Part shown: in pieces, positions 42,906 to 51,839 of the stretch
How the letters are laid out: each line of letters opens with the position of its first letter
How positions within the stretch are numbered: position 1 is the stretch's first letter
DNA from: Deinococcus alpinitundrae
GTDB taxonomy: Bacteria > Deinococcota > Deinococci > Deinococcales > Deinococcaceae
Direction: 5' to 3'
NCBI RefSeq assembly: GCF_009982895.1
Contig: NZ_WXZL01000010.1
Location: 1 to 64,000, forward strand
Length of the DNA: 64,000 nt
Notes under the pieces: generated by a model
Told to the model about the DNA's origin: nothing
Seen by the model: only the letters and a program-made list of their open reading frames with translations
Database searches by the model: none
Made by a program: the position numbers and the translations under genes

Positions 42906-43667
42906 ATGACCAAGCGTCCCTCTTCTGCACCACTGCTCCAGTCGCCCACGCCCGCTCCATTACCCGCACCTTCAATCGCCGACCTGCTCATCCGGCCCAC
43001 TGCCTTTTTCGAACAGTTACGCGCCCTGCCGCCCAGCGCGGGCCGCTACCTGTGGCTGGTGGCGCTGGCCAGCGTCGTCAGCGGAGTCTCGACCACCATC
43101 CTGGCCCGGCACGTGCTGGGCGCGCAGTCGTCGATTCTGTCGGGCGCGGCGGGTGGCAGCGCCATCTCGCCGCTGTTCAACTACGGAGCCGCCGCCTTTG
43201 CCAGCGTGTTCGTCACGGTGCTGCTGTGGCTGGCCCTCTGGGGCCTCGGAGCGCTGGGGGCAGGTCCGGCGGGCCGCGCCGCCGAGGTCTACGGCGCGGC
43301 CTTCTTGCCCACCCTGATCTGGGCGGTGGTGCTGCTGCCGGTGGCGCTTTTCTTCGCGCCGCAGGTCGCGGTGGCCGCGCCGAACCTCAGCGGCCTGAGC
43401 GGCGCGGCGCTGCAAAAAACCGTTCAGGCCTACATCCTCCAGGTGCAGGCAGCGTCGAGCGGCGACCCGGTCAACACGGTGACAACCTGGCTCGGTTACG
43501 CCGTGTACCTGTGGCAGTTCGCGCTGGCCTTCGTCGGCTTCCGGGTGCTGACTGGCCAGCCGAACAAAGCCTGGCGCGGCGTGCTCTACCCACTCGCGCT
43601 GCTGCTGGTGCTGGCGGCGGCAGCCTGGCTGGCCTCGAAATCGGTGGGGAGTTTGCTGGGGGGATAA
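42906..43667 (+). CDS. Yip1 domain membrane protein
   Basis: A 253-residue protein with five hydrophobic segments and a Pro-rich N-terminal tail. The opening I-A-D-L-L-I-R-P-T-A-F-F-E-Q-L and helix pattern fit the YIP1 family of bacterial membrane proteins, whose function is poorly known. It follows the CPBP protease gene; the ribosome site is weak. Assignment rests on hydropathy and the opening motif. Confidence 0.7.
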   Translation: MTKRPSSAPLLQSPTPAPLPAPSIADLLIRPTAFFEQLRALPPSAGRYLWLVALASVVSGVSTTILARHVLGAQSSILSGAAGGSAISPLFNYGAAAFASVFVTVLLWLALWGLGALGAGPAGRAAEVYGAAFLPTLIWAVVLLPVALFFAPQVAVAAPNLSGLSGAALQKTVQAYILQVQAASSGDPVNTVTTWLGYAVYLWQFALAFVGFRVLTGQPNKAWRGVLYPLALLLVLAAAAWLASKSVGSLLGG

Positions 43668-43675
43668 AGACGGGC

Positions 43676-43711
43676 GCACAGACGACGGCTGTCTCAGCGG
43701 GCCGTCTGTGC
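43676..43711. terminator. Hairpin between convergent Yip1 and yczE genes
   Basis: GCACAGACG (43676-43684) pairs with CGTCTGTGC (43703-43711), an 18-base loop between. The right arm lies in the last codons of the leftward gene. Probably a two-way terminator. Confidence 0.45.
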
Positions 43712-44314
43712 GGTGGGCTGCGCCTCCGGCACCGTCAGTAGCGGCAGCAGCACCTGCACCAGCGGCCCGATCAGCAGCGCGTAGGCCAGCGTTCCCAGGC
43801 CCACCGAGCCGCCCAGCAGCCAGCCGACAGCCAGCACCGTCACCTCGATAGCGGTTCTGACCCAGCCGACTGGGCGACCGGTGCGCCGGACCAGCCCGGT
43901 CATCAGGCCGTCGCGCGGCCCCGGCCCCAGCCCCGCGCCGATGTAGGCCGCCGTTGCCAGCGCGTTGAGCAGCACGCCACTGATGAGCAGCAGCACCCTC
44001 AGCGGCAGGGCCGTGACGGGCGGCAGCAGCCACAGCACGGCGTCGGCCACCGTGCCCAGCACGAAGATATTGGCGACGGTACCGACGCCGGGCCGCTGAC
44101 GCAGGAAGAGCCACAGTAGCAGCACCAGCGCGCCGACCACATTGACCACCGTGCCCAGGCTCCAGCCCAGGCGCTGCGCGAGGCCCTGGTGAAACACGTC
44201 CCAGGGGTCCAGGCCGAGGTTAGCCCGCACCATCAGGGCCAGCGAGACGCCGTAGAGGGACAGGCCGAGGAGCAGCTGAATCAGGCGGCGGGGCAGCATG
44301 CCTCCAGCATTCAC
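43694..44314 (-). CDS. yczE: YczE/YitT-type membrane protein
   Basis: Integral membrane protein of 206 residues, five to six helices. Family landmarks: L-G-L-S-L-Y-G-V-S-L-A-L, N-L-G-L-D-P-W-D-V, G-T-V-A-D and G-A-G-L-G-P-G-P-R-D-G-L-M-T-G-L. Function is not established, possibly transport. Divergent from a MocR-type regulator, a pairing known for the YczR-YczE group. Starts at GTG 44314; an ATG at 44299 is possible. Confidence 0.87.
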   Translation of the reverse strand: MNAGGMLPRRLIQLLLGLSLYGVSLALMVRANLGLDPWDVFHQGLAQRLGWSLGTVVNVVGALVLLLWLFLRQRPGVGTVANIFVLGTVADAVLWLLPPVTALPLRVLLLISGVLLNALATAAYIGAGLGPGPRDGLMTGLVRRTGRPVGWVRTAIEVTVLAVGWLLGGSVGLGTLAYALLIGPLVQVLLPLLTVPEAQPTAQTAR

Positions 44315-44315
44315 T

Positions 44316-44344
44316 CAACTGGACTGTTTTTCTAGAGCCAGTTG
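44316..44344. promoter_or_regulatory. Inverted repeat operator between yczE and mocR-type gene
   Basis: CAACTGG (44316-44322) and CCAGTTG (44338-44344) are perfect reverse complements with 15 bases between, i.e. centres 22 bp apart, two DNA turns. It lies in the 45-bp gap between the divergent genes. Probably the binding site of the adjacent regulator. Confidence 0.6.
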
Positions 44345-44359
44345 TGCCAAAGTGGCTTG

Positions 44360-45853
44360 ATGTCTGCTCCTGCGCCTGTCTTCAGTGGAGGCTCACGCTC
44401 GATCAGTGCCGACGCTGTCGCCGCGCTGCTGGGCGAGTGGGCCGGGCGCGGGGCGGCCTACCAGCAACTGGCCCTGGGCCTGCGCCACCTGCTGCTGGAT
44501 GGTCGCCTGGCCCTGGGCGTGCGGCTTCCCGGCGAACGCGAACTGGCCGCCAGGTTGGGCCTGAGCCGCACCACCGTGACGGCGGCCTACCTGCGGCTGC
44601 GTGATGAGGGCTTTCTCACGACCCGGCGCGGTTCGGGCAGCCTGACTTCGCTGCCTGTGGGCGCGGCCCTGCCGGGGGTACCGCTGCCGTTTGAGCCGGC
44701 CAGTGGGATGAGCAGTGAAACGGGCCGCTTGCTCGATCTCGCCTACGCCACCCTGCCCGCACCCGAGGGTCTGCACCGGGCCTATACGGCAGCCCTGCAA
44801 GCGCTGCCCGCTTACCTGCCAGGTCACGGCTACGCTCCTGCTGGGCTGCCCGCCCTGCGCCAGATCATCGCCGAGCGCTACACCCGCCGGGGCCTGCCCA
44901 CCGACGCCGAGCAGATCGTGGTCACCTTCGGCGCGCAGCACGCCTTAGGCCTGCTGGTGCGGGTGCTGAGCGCCCCCGGCGAGCGGGTGGTCGTGGACCA
45001 TCCCACTTACCTGCACGCGCTCGACACCTTCCGGGCCGCCAGCTGCCAGATCGTGCCGGTGGCACTGGGCACGGGCGGCTGGGACCTTCCGGCGCTGCGG
45101 ACTGCCCTCCGGCAAACCGCGCCCCGCTTCGTGTACCTGATTCCCGATTTCCACAATCCCACCGGGCTGTGCATGTCGCCAGTGCAGCGGCGCGGCGTCG
45201 TTGAAGCGGCGGACGAGGGCCGCACCCCAGTGATCGTGGACGAGGTGCTGAGTGATCTGGCGCTCGACGGCCCCGTGCCGCTTCCACTGGCCGGATACGC
45301 GCTCCATGCGCCGATCATCAGCATCGGCTCGCTGAGCAAGTCGTTCTGGGGTGGGCTGCGCCTGGGCTGGATTCGTGCGCCCAGGGCGCTGGCTCTCCAG
45401 GTAATGGCGGCCCGCACCGCCTCGGATCTGGGCGCGCCGATTGTGGAGCAGCTTACCGCCGCACACCTGCTGGCCGACGCCGAATCGCTGCTCTTACAGC
45501 GGCGGGCCACCTTGAAGCGGCAGCGCGCGGCCCTGCAAACGGCGCTCGGTCAGCACCTTCTCGAATGGCACTTCACCGTACCGGAGGGCGGCCTGTCGTT
45601 GTGGGCCCGTTTGCCGCAACCGATCAGCTCGGCGCTGGCGGCCAGCAGCGAGCGCTTCGGCGTCCGGGTCATCGCGGGGCCGCGTTTTGGAGTGGGTGGT
45701 CAGTTCGAGCGCCACCTGCGCCTGCCCTTTACCCTGCCGGAAGCGGAGATCGGCGAGGCGATCCGGCGGCTTTCCCGCGCCGCCCAGGCGGTGAGCGCCA
45801 GGCCGCAAGGCAAGGCGGCTTCCGAGATGGGCGGCCTGCTCAGCGGGGTTTGA
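44360..45853 (+). CDS. MocR/PdxR-type GntR regulator with aminotransferase domain
   Basis: A 497-residue regulator. N-terminal GntR winged helix (about 25-95): R-L-P-G-E-R-E-L-A-A-R-L-G-L-S-R-T-T-V. A linker leads to a fold-type-I aminotransferase domain with P-D-F-H-N-P-T-G and the PLP lysine in S-L-S-K-S-F-W-G-G-L-R. Such proteins sense PLP or amino compounds. Adjacency to yczE suggests a YczR-like role controlling that membrane protein. Start at ATG 44360; an upstream TTG at 44342 would overlap the operator. Confidence 0.9.
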   Translation: MSAPAPVFSGGSRSISADAVAALLGEWAGRGAAYQQLALGLRHLLLDGRLALGVRLPGERELAARLGLSRTTVTAAYLRLRDEGFLTTRRGSGSLTSLPVGAALPGVPLPFEPASGMSSETGRLLDLAYATLPAPEGLHRAYTAALQALPAYLPGHGYAPAGLPALRQIIAERYTRRGLPTDAEQIVVTFGAQHALGLLVRVLSAPGERVVVDHPTYLHALDTFRAASCQIVPVALGTGGWDLPALRTALRQTAPRFVYLIPDFHNPTGLCMSPVQRRGVVEAADEGRTPVIVDEVLSDLALDGPVPLPLAGYALHAPIISIGSLSKSFWGGLRLGWIRAPRALALQVMAARTASDLGAPIVEQLTAAHLLADAESLLLQRRATLKRQRAALQTALGQHLLEWHFTVPEGGLSLWARLPQPISSALAASSERFGVRVIAGPRFGVGGQFERHLRLPFTLPEAEIGEAIRRLSRAAQAVSARPQGKAASEMGGLLSGV

Positions 45854-45904
45854 GGGCGCAGGGCGGTTTGGCGAGCTGTTCGGCCCCACTTCACCGCTCC
45901 GTGC

Positions 45905-45910
45905 TAAGTT
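45905..45910 (+). promoter_or_regulatory. -10 element, leaderless sbcDC mRNA
   Basis: TAAGTT, seven bases before the ATG at 45918. Confidence 0.5.
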
Positions 45911-45917
45911 TTTAGCC

Positions 45918-47102
45918 ATGCGCGTACTTCATACCGCCGACTTTCACGCTGGGCGGAATCTGCGCGGTTATGACCGCACCCCCGAGATCAGGGAGGCACT
46001 CACCGAGATTGCCGGGCTGGCCCGCAGCGAGAAGGTGGACGCCGTGCTGGTGGCGGGCGACCTCTTCGACACCGTCAATCCGCCTGCCGACGCCGAGGCT
46101 GCCATCTTCGCCTTCTTCCTGTCGCTGCGCGACGCCGGGATTCCCAGCATCGTCATCGCCGGAAACCACGACAGCGCCTCGCGGCTGGGCGGCCTCAGCG
46201 GCCTGCTCGGCTGGGTCGGCGTGCAGGTGGTGGCCCAGCCCAGCGCCGACCCCCGGCAGATGCTGAGGTTCGTCGAGACGAAAAGCGGCGAGAAGCTGGT
46301 GGTGGGCGCACTCCCCTACCTCTCCGAACGCCGACTGGTCAAGGCCGCCGACGTGCTGGGGGCTGACGTGGGCAGCTGGCGGCAGAAGTACCGCGAGGGC
46401 ATGAATTTCTTTTTGCGGCGGCTGGCCGAGGGCTTCGAGCCCGGCGCGGTGAACATGCTGATGCTGCACGCCACCTTAGATGGCGCAGTCGCCAGCGGCT
46501 CGGATAGGGGCATGCAGTTCGATTTGACCAACGCCTACACGGTCTCGCCCCTGCAACTGCCCGCCAGCGCCCAGTACGCCGCGCTGGGGCACGTCCACAA
46601 GCCGCAGCAACTGGGTGCCGCGCCGCTGGCCTGCTATCCAGGCAGCATCATTCAGCTCGATTTCGGCGAGGGCGGCGAGAAAAAGCAGGTCAATCTGGTG
46701 GAGGTCGAGGCCGGGCGGCCCGCCCGCGTTCACGCCATTCCGCTCGTCAGCGGCAAGGAACTCAGGACGGTGCGCGCCGATCTGGACACGCTCGACGCCC
46801 GCCTGAGCGCCCTCTCCGGCTTCGACGGACTGCTGAAGGTGGTCGTGCGCGCGCCCACCGGCACGGCGCTGCCGGGTCTCAAGGACCGGGTACTGCGGCA
46901 GTTCCCCAATGCGCTGGGTGTGGAACTCGACCCCATCAAGGACGAGGCCACCGCCCAGGCAGGCAGCCGCGAGGGCCTGAGCCTGGAGCAGCTCTACGAG
47001 CGGTTCCATCAGGAAAAACGCGGAGAATTGCCCGCTGCGCTGCGCCAGGTGTTCAAGGAAAGTGACGCGGCGGTGCGCGAGGCGGCAGGTGAGGGGGCAT
47101 GA
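45918..47102 (+). CDS. sbcD: Nuclease subunit SbcD (Mre11-like)
   Basis: Metallophosphoesterase of 394 residues, the exo/endonuclease partner of SbcC in processing hairpins and double-strand breaks. Metal motifs: H-T-A-D-F-H-A-G (H-T-S-D-x-H in most relatives), G-D-L-F-D, G-N-H-D, L-H-A-T-L-D and G-H-V-H-K-P. A C-terminal capping domain follows. The stop overlaps the sbcC start (ATGA). Deinococcus lacks RecBCD, so SbcCD is thought important in its break repair. Confidence 0.95.
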   Translation: MRVLHTADFHAGRNLRGYDRTPEIREALTEIAGLARSEKVDAVLVAGDLFDTVNPPADAEAAIFAFFLSLRDAGIPSIVIAGNHDSASRLGGLSGLLGWVGVQVVAQPSADPRQMLRFVETKSGEKLVVGALPYLSERRLVKAADVLGADVGSWRQKYREGMNFFLRRLAEGFEPGAVNMLMLHATLDGAVASGSDRGMQFDLTNAYTVSPLQLPASAQYAALGHVHKPQQLGAAPLACYPGSIIQLDFGEGGEKKQVNLVEVEAGRPARVHAIPLVSGKELRTVRADLDTLDARLSALSGFDGLLKVVVRAPTGTALPGLKDRVLRQFPNALGVELDPIKDEATAQAGSREGLSLEQLYERFHQEKRGELPAALRQVFKESDAAVREAAGEGA

Positions 47103-50100
47103 AACCGCTGCAGCTGAGCGTGCAGGGCTTCATGCCGTTTCGGGAGCACACCGAGGTCGATTTCACCGATCTGCAACTCTTCGCCATTCAGGGCGCCACC
47201 GGCAGCGGCAAGAGCAGCCTGCTCGACGCCATCACCTACGCCCTCTACGGCGAGACCGACCGGCTGGGCCAGACCGGACTCGACGCGCTGATCTCGACCG
47301 GCGAAAAAGCCTTCTCGGTTAGCCTCACCTTCGAGAGCGGCGGGCAGACGTACCGGGTGACGCGCACCAAGGGCCGCAAGCAGGCCGAGAACCAGGTGCG
47401 GATCGAACACCTCCAAGCGGGCAAATGGCTCAACCTCTCGGACAACACCACCCGCGCCACCCAGAGCCGCATCAGCAAGTTGCTGGGACTCGACTTCAAG
47501 AGCTTTACCCGCGCCGTGATGCTGCCGCAGGGCAAGTTCGACGCCCTGCTGCGCGGCTCCAAGGCCGAGCGCCAAAAATTGCTGGGCGAGCTGACCAACA
47601 TCGGCCATGTGGCCGAGATGCATACCCACGCCGCCGAGCGCGCCAAGACCTTCAAGTTCGAGCTGGCGGGCGTGCACCATCTCCTGGAAGGCGAATACGC
47701 GGGGGTCTCGGCCAGCTGGCTCGGCGAATTGCGGGCCGAACGGGGCCGCAGCGAAACAGAGGCCCAGACGCTCACCGACGACCGCGACGCCCTGCAAGCC
47801 GAACTGACCCGCCTGCGCGCCCAGGAAAGCCTGCACCGCGAGCTGGAGGACACCCAGCGCAGGCTCGCGGCGACAGACGCCCAGGCCGAGGGCGTGCGGG
47901 CCGGGGCCGCGCGGGCCGAGCAGGCCCGGCTGGTGGCGGGCGCGCTGCCGCTGCTGGACACCGCCAGCACGGCGCGCTCGGCGGCAGTGCGGGCCGGGCA
48001 GGACGCCGACCGGGCAGAGGCGCTGCTGCAAGGTGCGCAGGTGGCGCTGGAGCAGGCCGCCGGGCGTGAGCGCGCTGCCCTCGACGCCCAGGAAAGCGGC
48101 AGTGCGGCGGCCAATGCGCGCCTGGAGCGGGCCGGGAAGATGGCCGAGGCGCTGCCGCTCCTGCGAAGTGCGTCGCAGGCAGGCGATCAGCGCACGCGGG
48201 CCGAGCAGCTTGTCCGCAGCGCCCAGACCAGCTTCGATCAGCTTCAGGCCGCCCAGCTCGCCGCCGCCCAGGCCGAGGCGGCGGCCCAGCACCAAACCCG
48301 GCGCATTCCCGATCTGGAGGCGCGCGCCGAACTGCTCCGGAATGCCGAGACCGATCTGGCGCGGCTCAAGCGGGCCGGGGGGACCCTCCAGACCAGCCAT
48401 CCCGACCCGCTGCCCTGGGACGAGGACGCCCACTTCACGGCCCGCGAGGCCGCCCACAAGCTCGAACAGCTGCGGGCCGAGGCGGTCAAGCTGGAATCCG
48501 AGAAGGCCGGGCTGAGCGCCGAACGCGCCCGACAGGCCGAGCGGGAGCAGCTCCAGCGCCAGGAAAAAGCCGAGATGGACCAGATCGAGCAAGACGGCCG
48601 GGTGCTCAAGGCCGACTTCGAGCGGGCCGAGGCGGCGCTCAGGGCGGCCCGAGACCAGGCGGGCCTGAGCGCCTACCGCGCCCACCTGCACCTGGGCCAG
48701 CCGTGCCCGCTGTGCGAGCAGCCAGTCAAGATCCTGCCGGGGGGCCCGGTGGCCGACGTGGAGGCGCTGAAGGCATCGGCTGATGCCGTGCAGCAGCGGC
48801 TGGAGGAGCGGCGTGACCGCTTCAAGAACCTGCGGGCGTCGAGCACCGTGCGGGCCAGACAGCTCGAGGAAAAAGCCAGCGAACTCGGCGACTGGGCCGC
48901 CGTGCTGCAAGACCGCGAGACCGAGCTGAGAAGCGGGCAGGCGAGGTACAGCGGTGAGGAGCCGGAGCAGGCGCGGCGCTTGCTGGCGGGTCTGGCGGCG
49001 CGGGTGCAGCAAGCGGGGCGCGATCCGGCGGGCGAGCGGCAGCGGGTGTTGGCCGAGGTGAGCGCGCTCAAGGCCGGGCTGGACACGGCCCGGACGGCGC
49101 TGGCCAGCGCTCAGGCGCAGCAGGCCGCCGCCGCCGCCCGACTGGACGCGGCCCAGCAGACCCTGAGCGAGCGCGCCAGCGAGGCCGAGCGCGCCGGGCA
49201 GGTGCTGCAATCGGCGCTGGACACCCTGGAGCTGAGCGCCGAGCAGGTGCGGCAGTCGGCTGATCCGGCAGACGAGCGCCGCGCCGCCCAGCAGCAGCTC
49301 AGGGCGCTGGCCGAGACTGCCGAGGCGGCCCGCCGGGCGGTGTCGCAGGCCCAGGCGGAGCAGGCCGCCGCCGCCGCCACCGCCCAAGCCGCCCGCGAGC
49401 GGGCCACCGAGCGCGCCACCGAGGCCGAGCAGGCCGAGCGCTCGCTGGGCGCGCTGCTCAGCACCCTGGGGCTGAGCGCCGGGCAGGTGCGGGCCGCTGC
49501 CCTGCCGGAAGCCGAGATCCGCGCCCTGGAGTCGGCACTCAGAAGCCACCTGGCCGCGCGCGAGCAACTGATGGCCGAGCGCGCGGCCCTGGACGCCAAG
49601 CTCGGCGGCGCGGCGTTCGACCCGGCCCGGCTGGGTCAGGTCCAGCGCGATTTTCACGCGGCGGAGGCCGCACTCTCGGCGGCGCGCGGACGTATCGGGG
49701 AGCTGAGTGAGTCGCTGCGCGCCGGGGCCGAGCGCCTGGAGCGCAAAACCGAACTGGAAGCCAGCGCCGGGCGACTTTCCAGCACCCTGGATCTGTGGAG
49801 CACGCTGTCCAATTCGCTGAGGGCCAACGAATTTCAGCAGTATCTGCTGCAAGACGTGGAAAGCCGTCTGCTGGCCGGAGCCGGCGAGCTCCTGTACGAC
49901 ATCAGCGACGGGCGCTACCGGCTGGCCCTGGGCGATGGCGGCGGCGATTATCTGGTGCAAGACCTCTGGAACGCGGGCGAGACGCGCGGGGTCAAGACCT
50001 TATCGGGCGGCGAAACCTTCCTGGCGAGCCTGTCACTGGCGATCGCGCTCAGCGATTATCTGGCCGGAAACCGCATTCTGGGTGCGCTCTTTCTCGATGA

Positions 50101-50284
50101 AGGCTTCGGCACGCTCGACCCCCAGGCGCTCGACTCGGTGGCGGGCGCACTGGAAAACCTGCGGACCCAGGGCCGGATGGTCGGTGTGATTACCCATGTG
50201 GAGAGCCTCTCTGAGCGGCTGCCCAGCCGCCTGCTGGTGAGCAAGAGCGTAGCGGGCAGCAGTGTGCAGCGGCTGGACGGCTAA
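47099..50284 (+). CDS. sbcC: Nuclease ATPase subunit SbcC (Rad50-like)
   Basis: SMC-like ATPase of 1061 residues. N-terminal Walker A G-A-T-G-S-G-K-S-S, two long Ala/Glu/Arg coiled-coil arms, and a zinc hook C-P-L-C at 536-539 at the middle. The C-terminal ABC signature L-S-G-G-E-T-F-L-A-S is followed by Walker B A-L-F-L-D-E-G-F-G. The coiled coils are very rich in Ala, Arg and Gln, which creates long antisense open frames that are not genes. Overlaps sbcD by 4 bases. Confidence 0.95.
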   Translation: MKPLQLSVQGFMPFREHTEVDFTDLQLFAIQGATGSGKSSLLDAITYALYGETDRLGQTGLDALISTGEKAFSVSLTFESGGQTYRVTRTKGRKQAENQVRIEHLQAGKWLNLSDNTTRATQSRISKLLGLDFKSFTRAVMLPQGKFDALLRGSKAERQKLLGELTNIGHVAEMHTHAAERAKTFKFELAGVHHLLEGEYAGVSASWLGELRAERGRSETEAQTLTDDRDALQAELTRLRAQESLHRELEDTQRRLAATDAQAEGVRAGAARAEQARLVAGALPLLDTASTARSAAVRAGQDADRAEALLQGAQVALEQAAGRERAALDAQESGSAAANARLERAGKMAEALPLLRSASQAGDQRTRAEQLVRSAQTSFDQLQAAQLAAAQAEAAAQHQTRRIPDLEARAELLRNAETDLARLKRAGGTLQTSHPDPLPWDEDAHFTAREAAHKLEQLRAEAVKLESEKAGLSAERARQAEREQLQRQEKAEMDQIEQDGRVLKADFERAEAALRAARDQAGLSAYRAHLHLGQPCPLCEQPVKILPGGPVADVEALKASADAVQQRLEERRDRFKNLRASSTVRARQLEEKASELGDWAAVLQDRETELRSGQARYSGEEPEQARRLLAGLAARVQQAGRDPAGERQRVLAEVSALKAGLDTARTALASAQAQQAAAAARLDAAQQTLSERASEAERAGQVLQSALDTLELSAEQVRQSADPADERRAAQQQLRALAETAEAARRAVSQAQAEQAAAAATAQAARERATERATEAEQAERSLGALLSTLGLSAGQVRAAALPEAEIRALESALRSHLAAREQLMAERAALDAKLGGAAFDPARLGQVQRDFHAAEAALSAARGRIGELSESLRAGAERLERKTELEASAGRLSSTLDLWSTLSNSLRANEFQQYLLQDVESRLLAGAGELLYDISDGRYRLALGDGGGDYLVQDLWNAGETRGVKTLSGGETFLASLSLAIALSDYLAGNRILGALFLDEGFGTLDPQALDSVAGALENLRTQGRMVGVITHVESLSERLPSRLLVSKSVAGSSVQRLDG

Positions 50285-50299
50285 AACGGCTGGTGTGAC

Positions 50300-51157
50300 T
50301 CAGCGCGGCTGCTCGCTCAGCCACGCCAGCGCCGCCTCAGCCCCACGCAGCACCGACAGATGGCCGTCGTCCGGAAAGAGGCGCAGCTCTGCCGAGCCGC
50401 AGCGATCCGCCAGCCAGCGGCTGTGACTGCTGGGTACGATCCGGTCCTGTTCGCCGTGAAGCAGCAAGAGCGGGCTGGTGATCCGCGCCGGGTCGAACCC
50501 CCAGGCCGCCACATACGCCAGGTCATCGTCGATCATAGGGCCGGGGCCACTGACCTGCGCCGCCTGCACCACGCTGTTCAGCCAGGCCCAGTCACCTGCG
50601 AGGGCGGCGTGATCCGCCGGGGTGAACATCTCCGGGTCGAAGTCGCCGGACGCCAGGCAGATGGCCAGCGCTTCCCGGCCTGTCTGGGCCGCCCGCAACT
50701 CCGCCGCGCCGCCGGAATACATGCCCGCGAACCAGTCGAGCCCCGCCGCGCCGAAGGGAGCCAGCCCCGCCAGGCTGATGGCCCCTACCACCCGCTCCGG
50801 CAGCAGCGCGGCGCAGGCCAGCGCGTGCGGACCGCCACCGGAATGGCCCATCACGGCAAAGCGGGTCAGGCCCAGCGCGTCGGCCAGGTTTGCCACGTCG
50901 AGGGCAGCTGAGGCCACGTCCCGGCCCGGCAGCGGTGACGAGCCTCCGTAGCCGGGCCGGTCATGACCCACCAGACGCAGGTTCAGCCGCTCAGCAGCGG
51001 CGAACAGGGGTGCGGGCGGCATACTTATATTGGGCGTGCCGTGCTGCCAGAACACCGCCAGCGCCTCGGCCTGGCCCAGCTGATCCGCAGTGGGGAAGTG
51101 ATCGTAGAAGTGCAGCGTGCGCCCATCTGGCAGTGTCAGGTCCGCCTGCGTCATCAT
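50300..51157 (-). CDS. Alpha/beta hydrolase
   Basis: A 285-residue hydrolase. H-G-T-P (oxyanion region), V-G-H-D-R-P-G-Y-G-G-S-S, nucleophile G-H-S-G-G-G, acid near G-E-Q-D-R-I-V-P and His in D-D-G-H-L-S. Start at ATG 51157: GGGAGG lies seven bases upstream; an ATG two codons earlier is too close to the site. Converges on sbcC. Substrate unknown. Confidence 0.87.
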   Translation of the reverse strand: MMTQADLTLPDGRTLHFYDHFPTADQLGQAEALAVFWQHGTPNISMPPAPLFAAAERLNLRLVGHDRPGYGGSSPLPGRDVASAALDVANLADALGLTRFAVMGHSGGGPHALACAALLPERVVGAISLAGLAPFGAAGLDWFAGMYSGGAAELRAAQTGREALAICLASGDFDPEMFTPADHAALAGDWAWLNSVVQAAQVSGPGPMIDDDLAYVAAWGFDPARITSPLLLLHGEQDRIVPSSHSRWLADRCGSAELRLFPDDGHLSVLRGAEAALAWLSEQPR

Positions 51158-51275
51158 GCCCATGCCTCCCGCCCCAGTTCTCTCGAAAACGATTCTTAGG
51201 ACTGGGTTCTGTTCTAGCACGAACGGCGCGGCGGTGGTCGGCGCACACAGGTATCGGGTGGGCCGCCTGCGGGCG

Positions 51276-51281
51276 TAAGCT
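51276..51281 (+). promoter_or_regulatory. -10 element, leaderless phosphoribosyltransferase mRNA
   Basis: TAAGCT, six bases before the ATG at 51288. Confidence 0.5.
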
Positions 51282-51287
51282 CAGGGC

Positions 51288-51839
51288 ATGAGTCAGCCCA
51301 CCCGGTCCGGCCCGCCGTTCGAGATCACCATCGGCAGCGTCACCCGTCCACTCCGATTGGTGCCGGTGGGCCAGATGGGCTTCGTGCCGCTGATCGAATT
51401 TCTGGGCGACAGCGAACTCACCCGCGCGGCGGCCCAGGCCCTGCTGCCGCTGATCCCGGAAGGCAGCGAGGCGCTGCTGACGGTCGTGACCAACGCCCTG
51501 CCGCTGGCGCACGAACTCAGCGACCTGTCGGGCCTACCCTATGAGGTGGCGCGCAAGAAGCGCCGCACCTACATGCAGGCTCCGCTGATTCAGGAAGTGC
51601 CGGGCCTGACGCTGGGCGTCTCGGAAACGCTGTGGCTCGACGGTCCGCACGCCGCACGCCTGAGCGGAAAGAAGGTGGTCATCGTACAGGACGTGATCGC
51701 CAGCGGCACGACGGCGGCAGCGCTGGCCCGCCTCGTCGAGCGCTCCGGCGGCACGGTTCACGGCTACCTGGCCGCCTTCAAGCAGGGCAACAGCGCCTTG
51801 CCGGTGCGCTACCTGCAGGAGTTGCCCGGCCGGGTCTGA
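51288..51839 (+). CDS. Phosphoribosyltransferase family protein (adenine PRT-like)
   Basis: A 183-residue type I PRTase fold. The PRPP motif is [16 protein letters not shown] (two acidic residues expected, here Q-D). Upstream are [10 protein letters not shown] and A-R-K-K-R-R-T-Y-M, as in adenine/xanthine PRTases and PurR-like proteins without the HTH. Purine salvage is likely but not proven: the first acidic residue of the PRPP loop is Gln. Confidence 0.8.
   Translation: MSQPTRSGPPFEITIGSVTRPLRLVPVGQMGFVPLIEFLGDSELTRAAAQALLPLIPEGSEALLTVVTNALPLAHELSDLSGLPYEVARKKRRTYMQAPLIQEVPGLTLGVSETLWLDGPHAARLSGKKVVIVQDVIASGTTAAALARLVERSGGTVHGYLAAFKQGNSALPVRYLQELPGRV

Noticed and set aside
45860..45917. 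Radiation-desiccation response motif upstream of sbcD
   Set aside because: No palindrome of the known RDRM type was seen; only the TAAGTT promoter hexamer is present.
47009..49960. 983-residue open frame opposite sbcC
   Set aside because: Shadow of the Ala/Arg/Gln-rich coiled coils of SbcC; Leu/Gly/Gln-rich with no domain.
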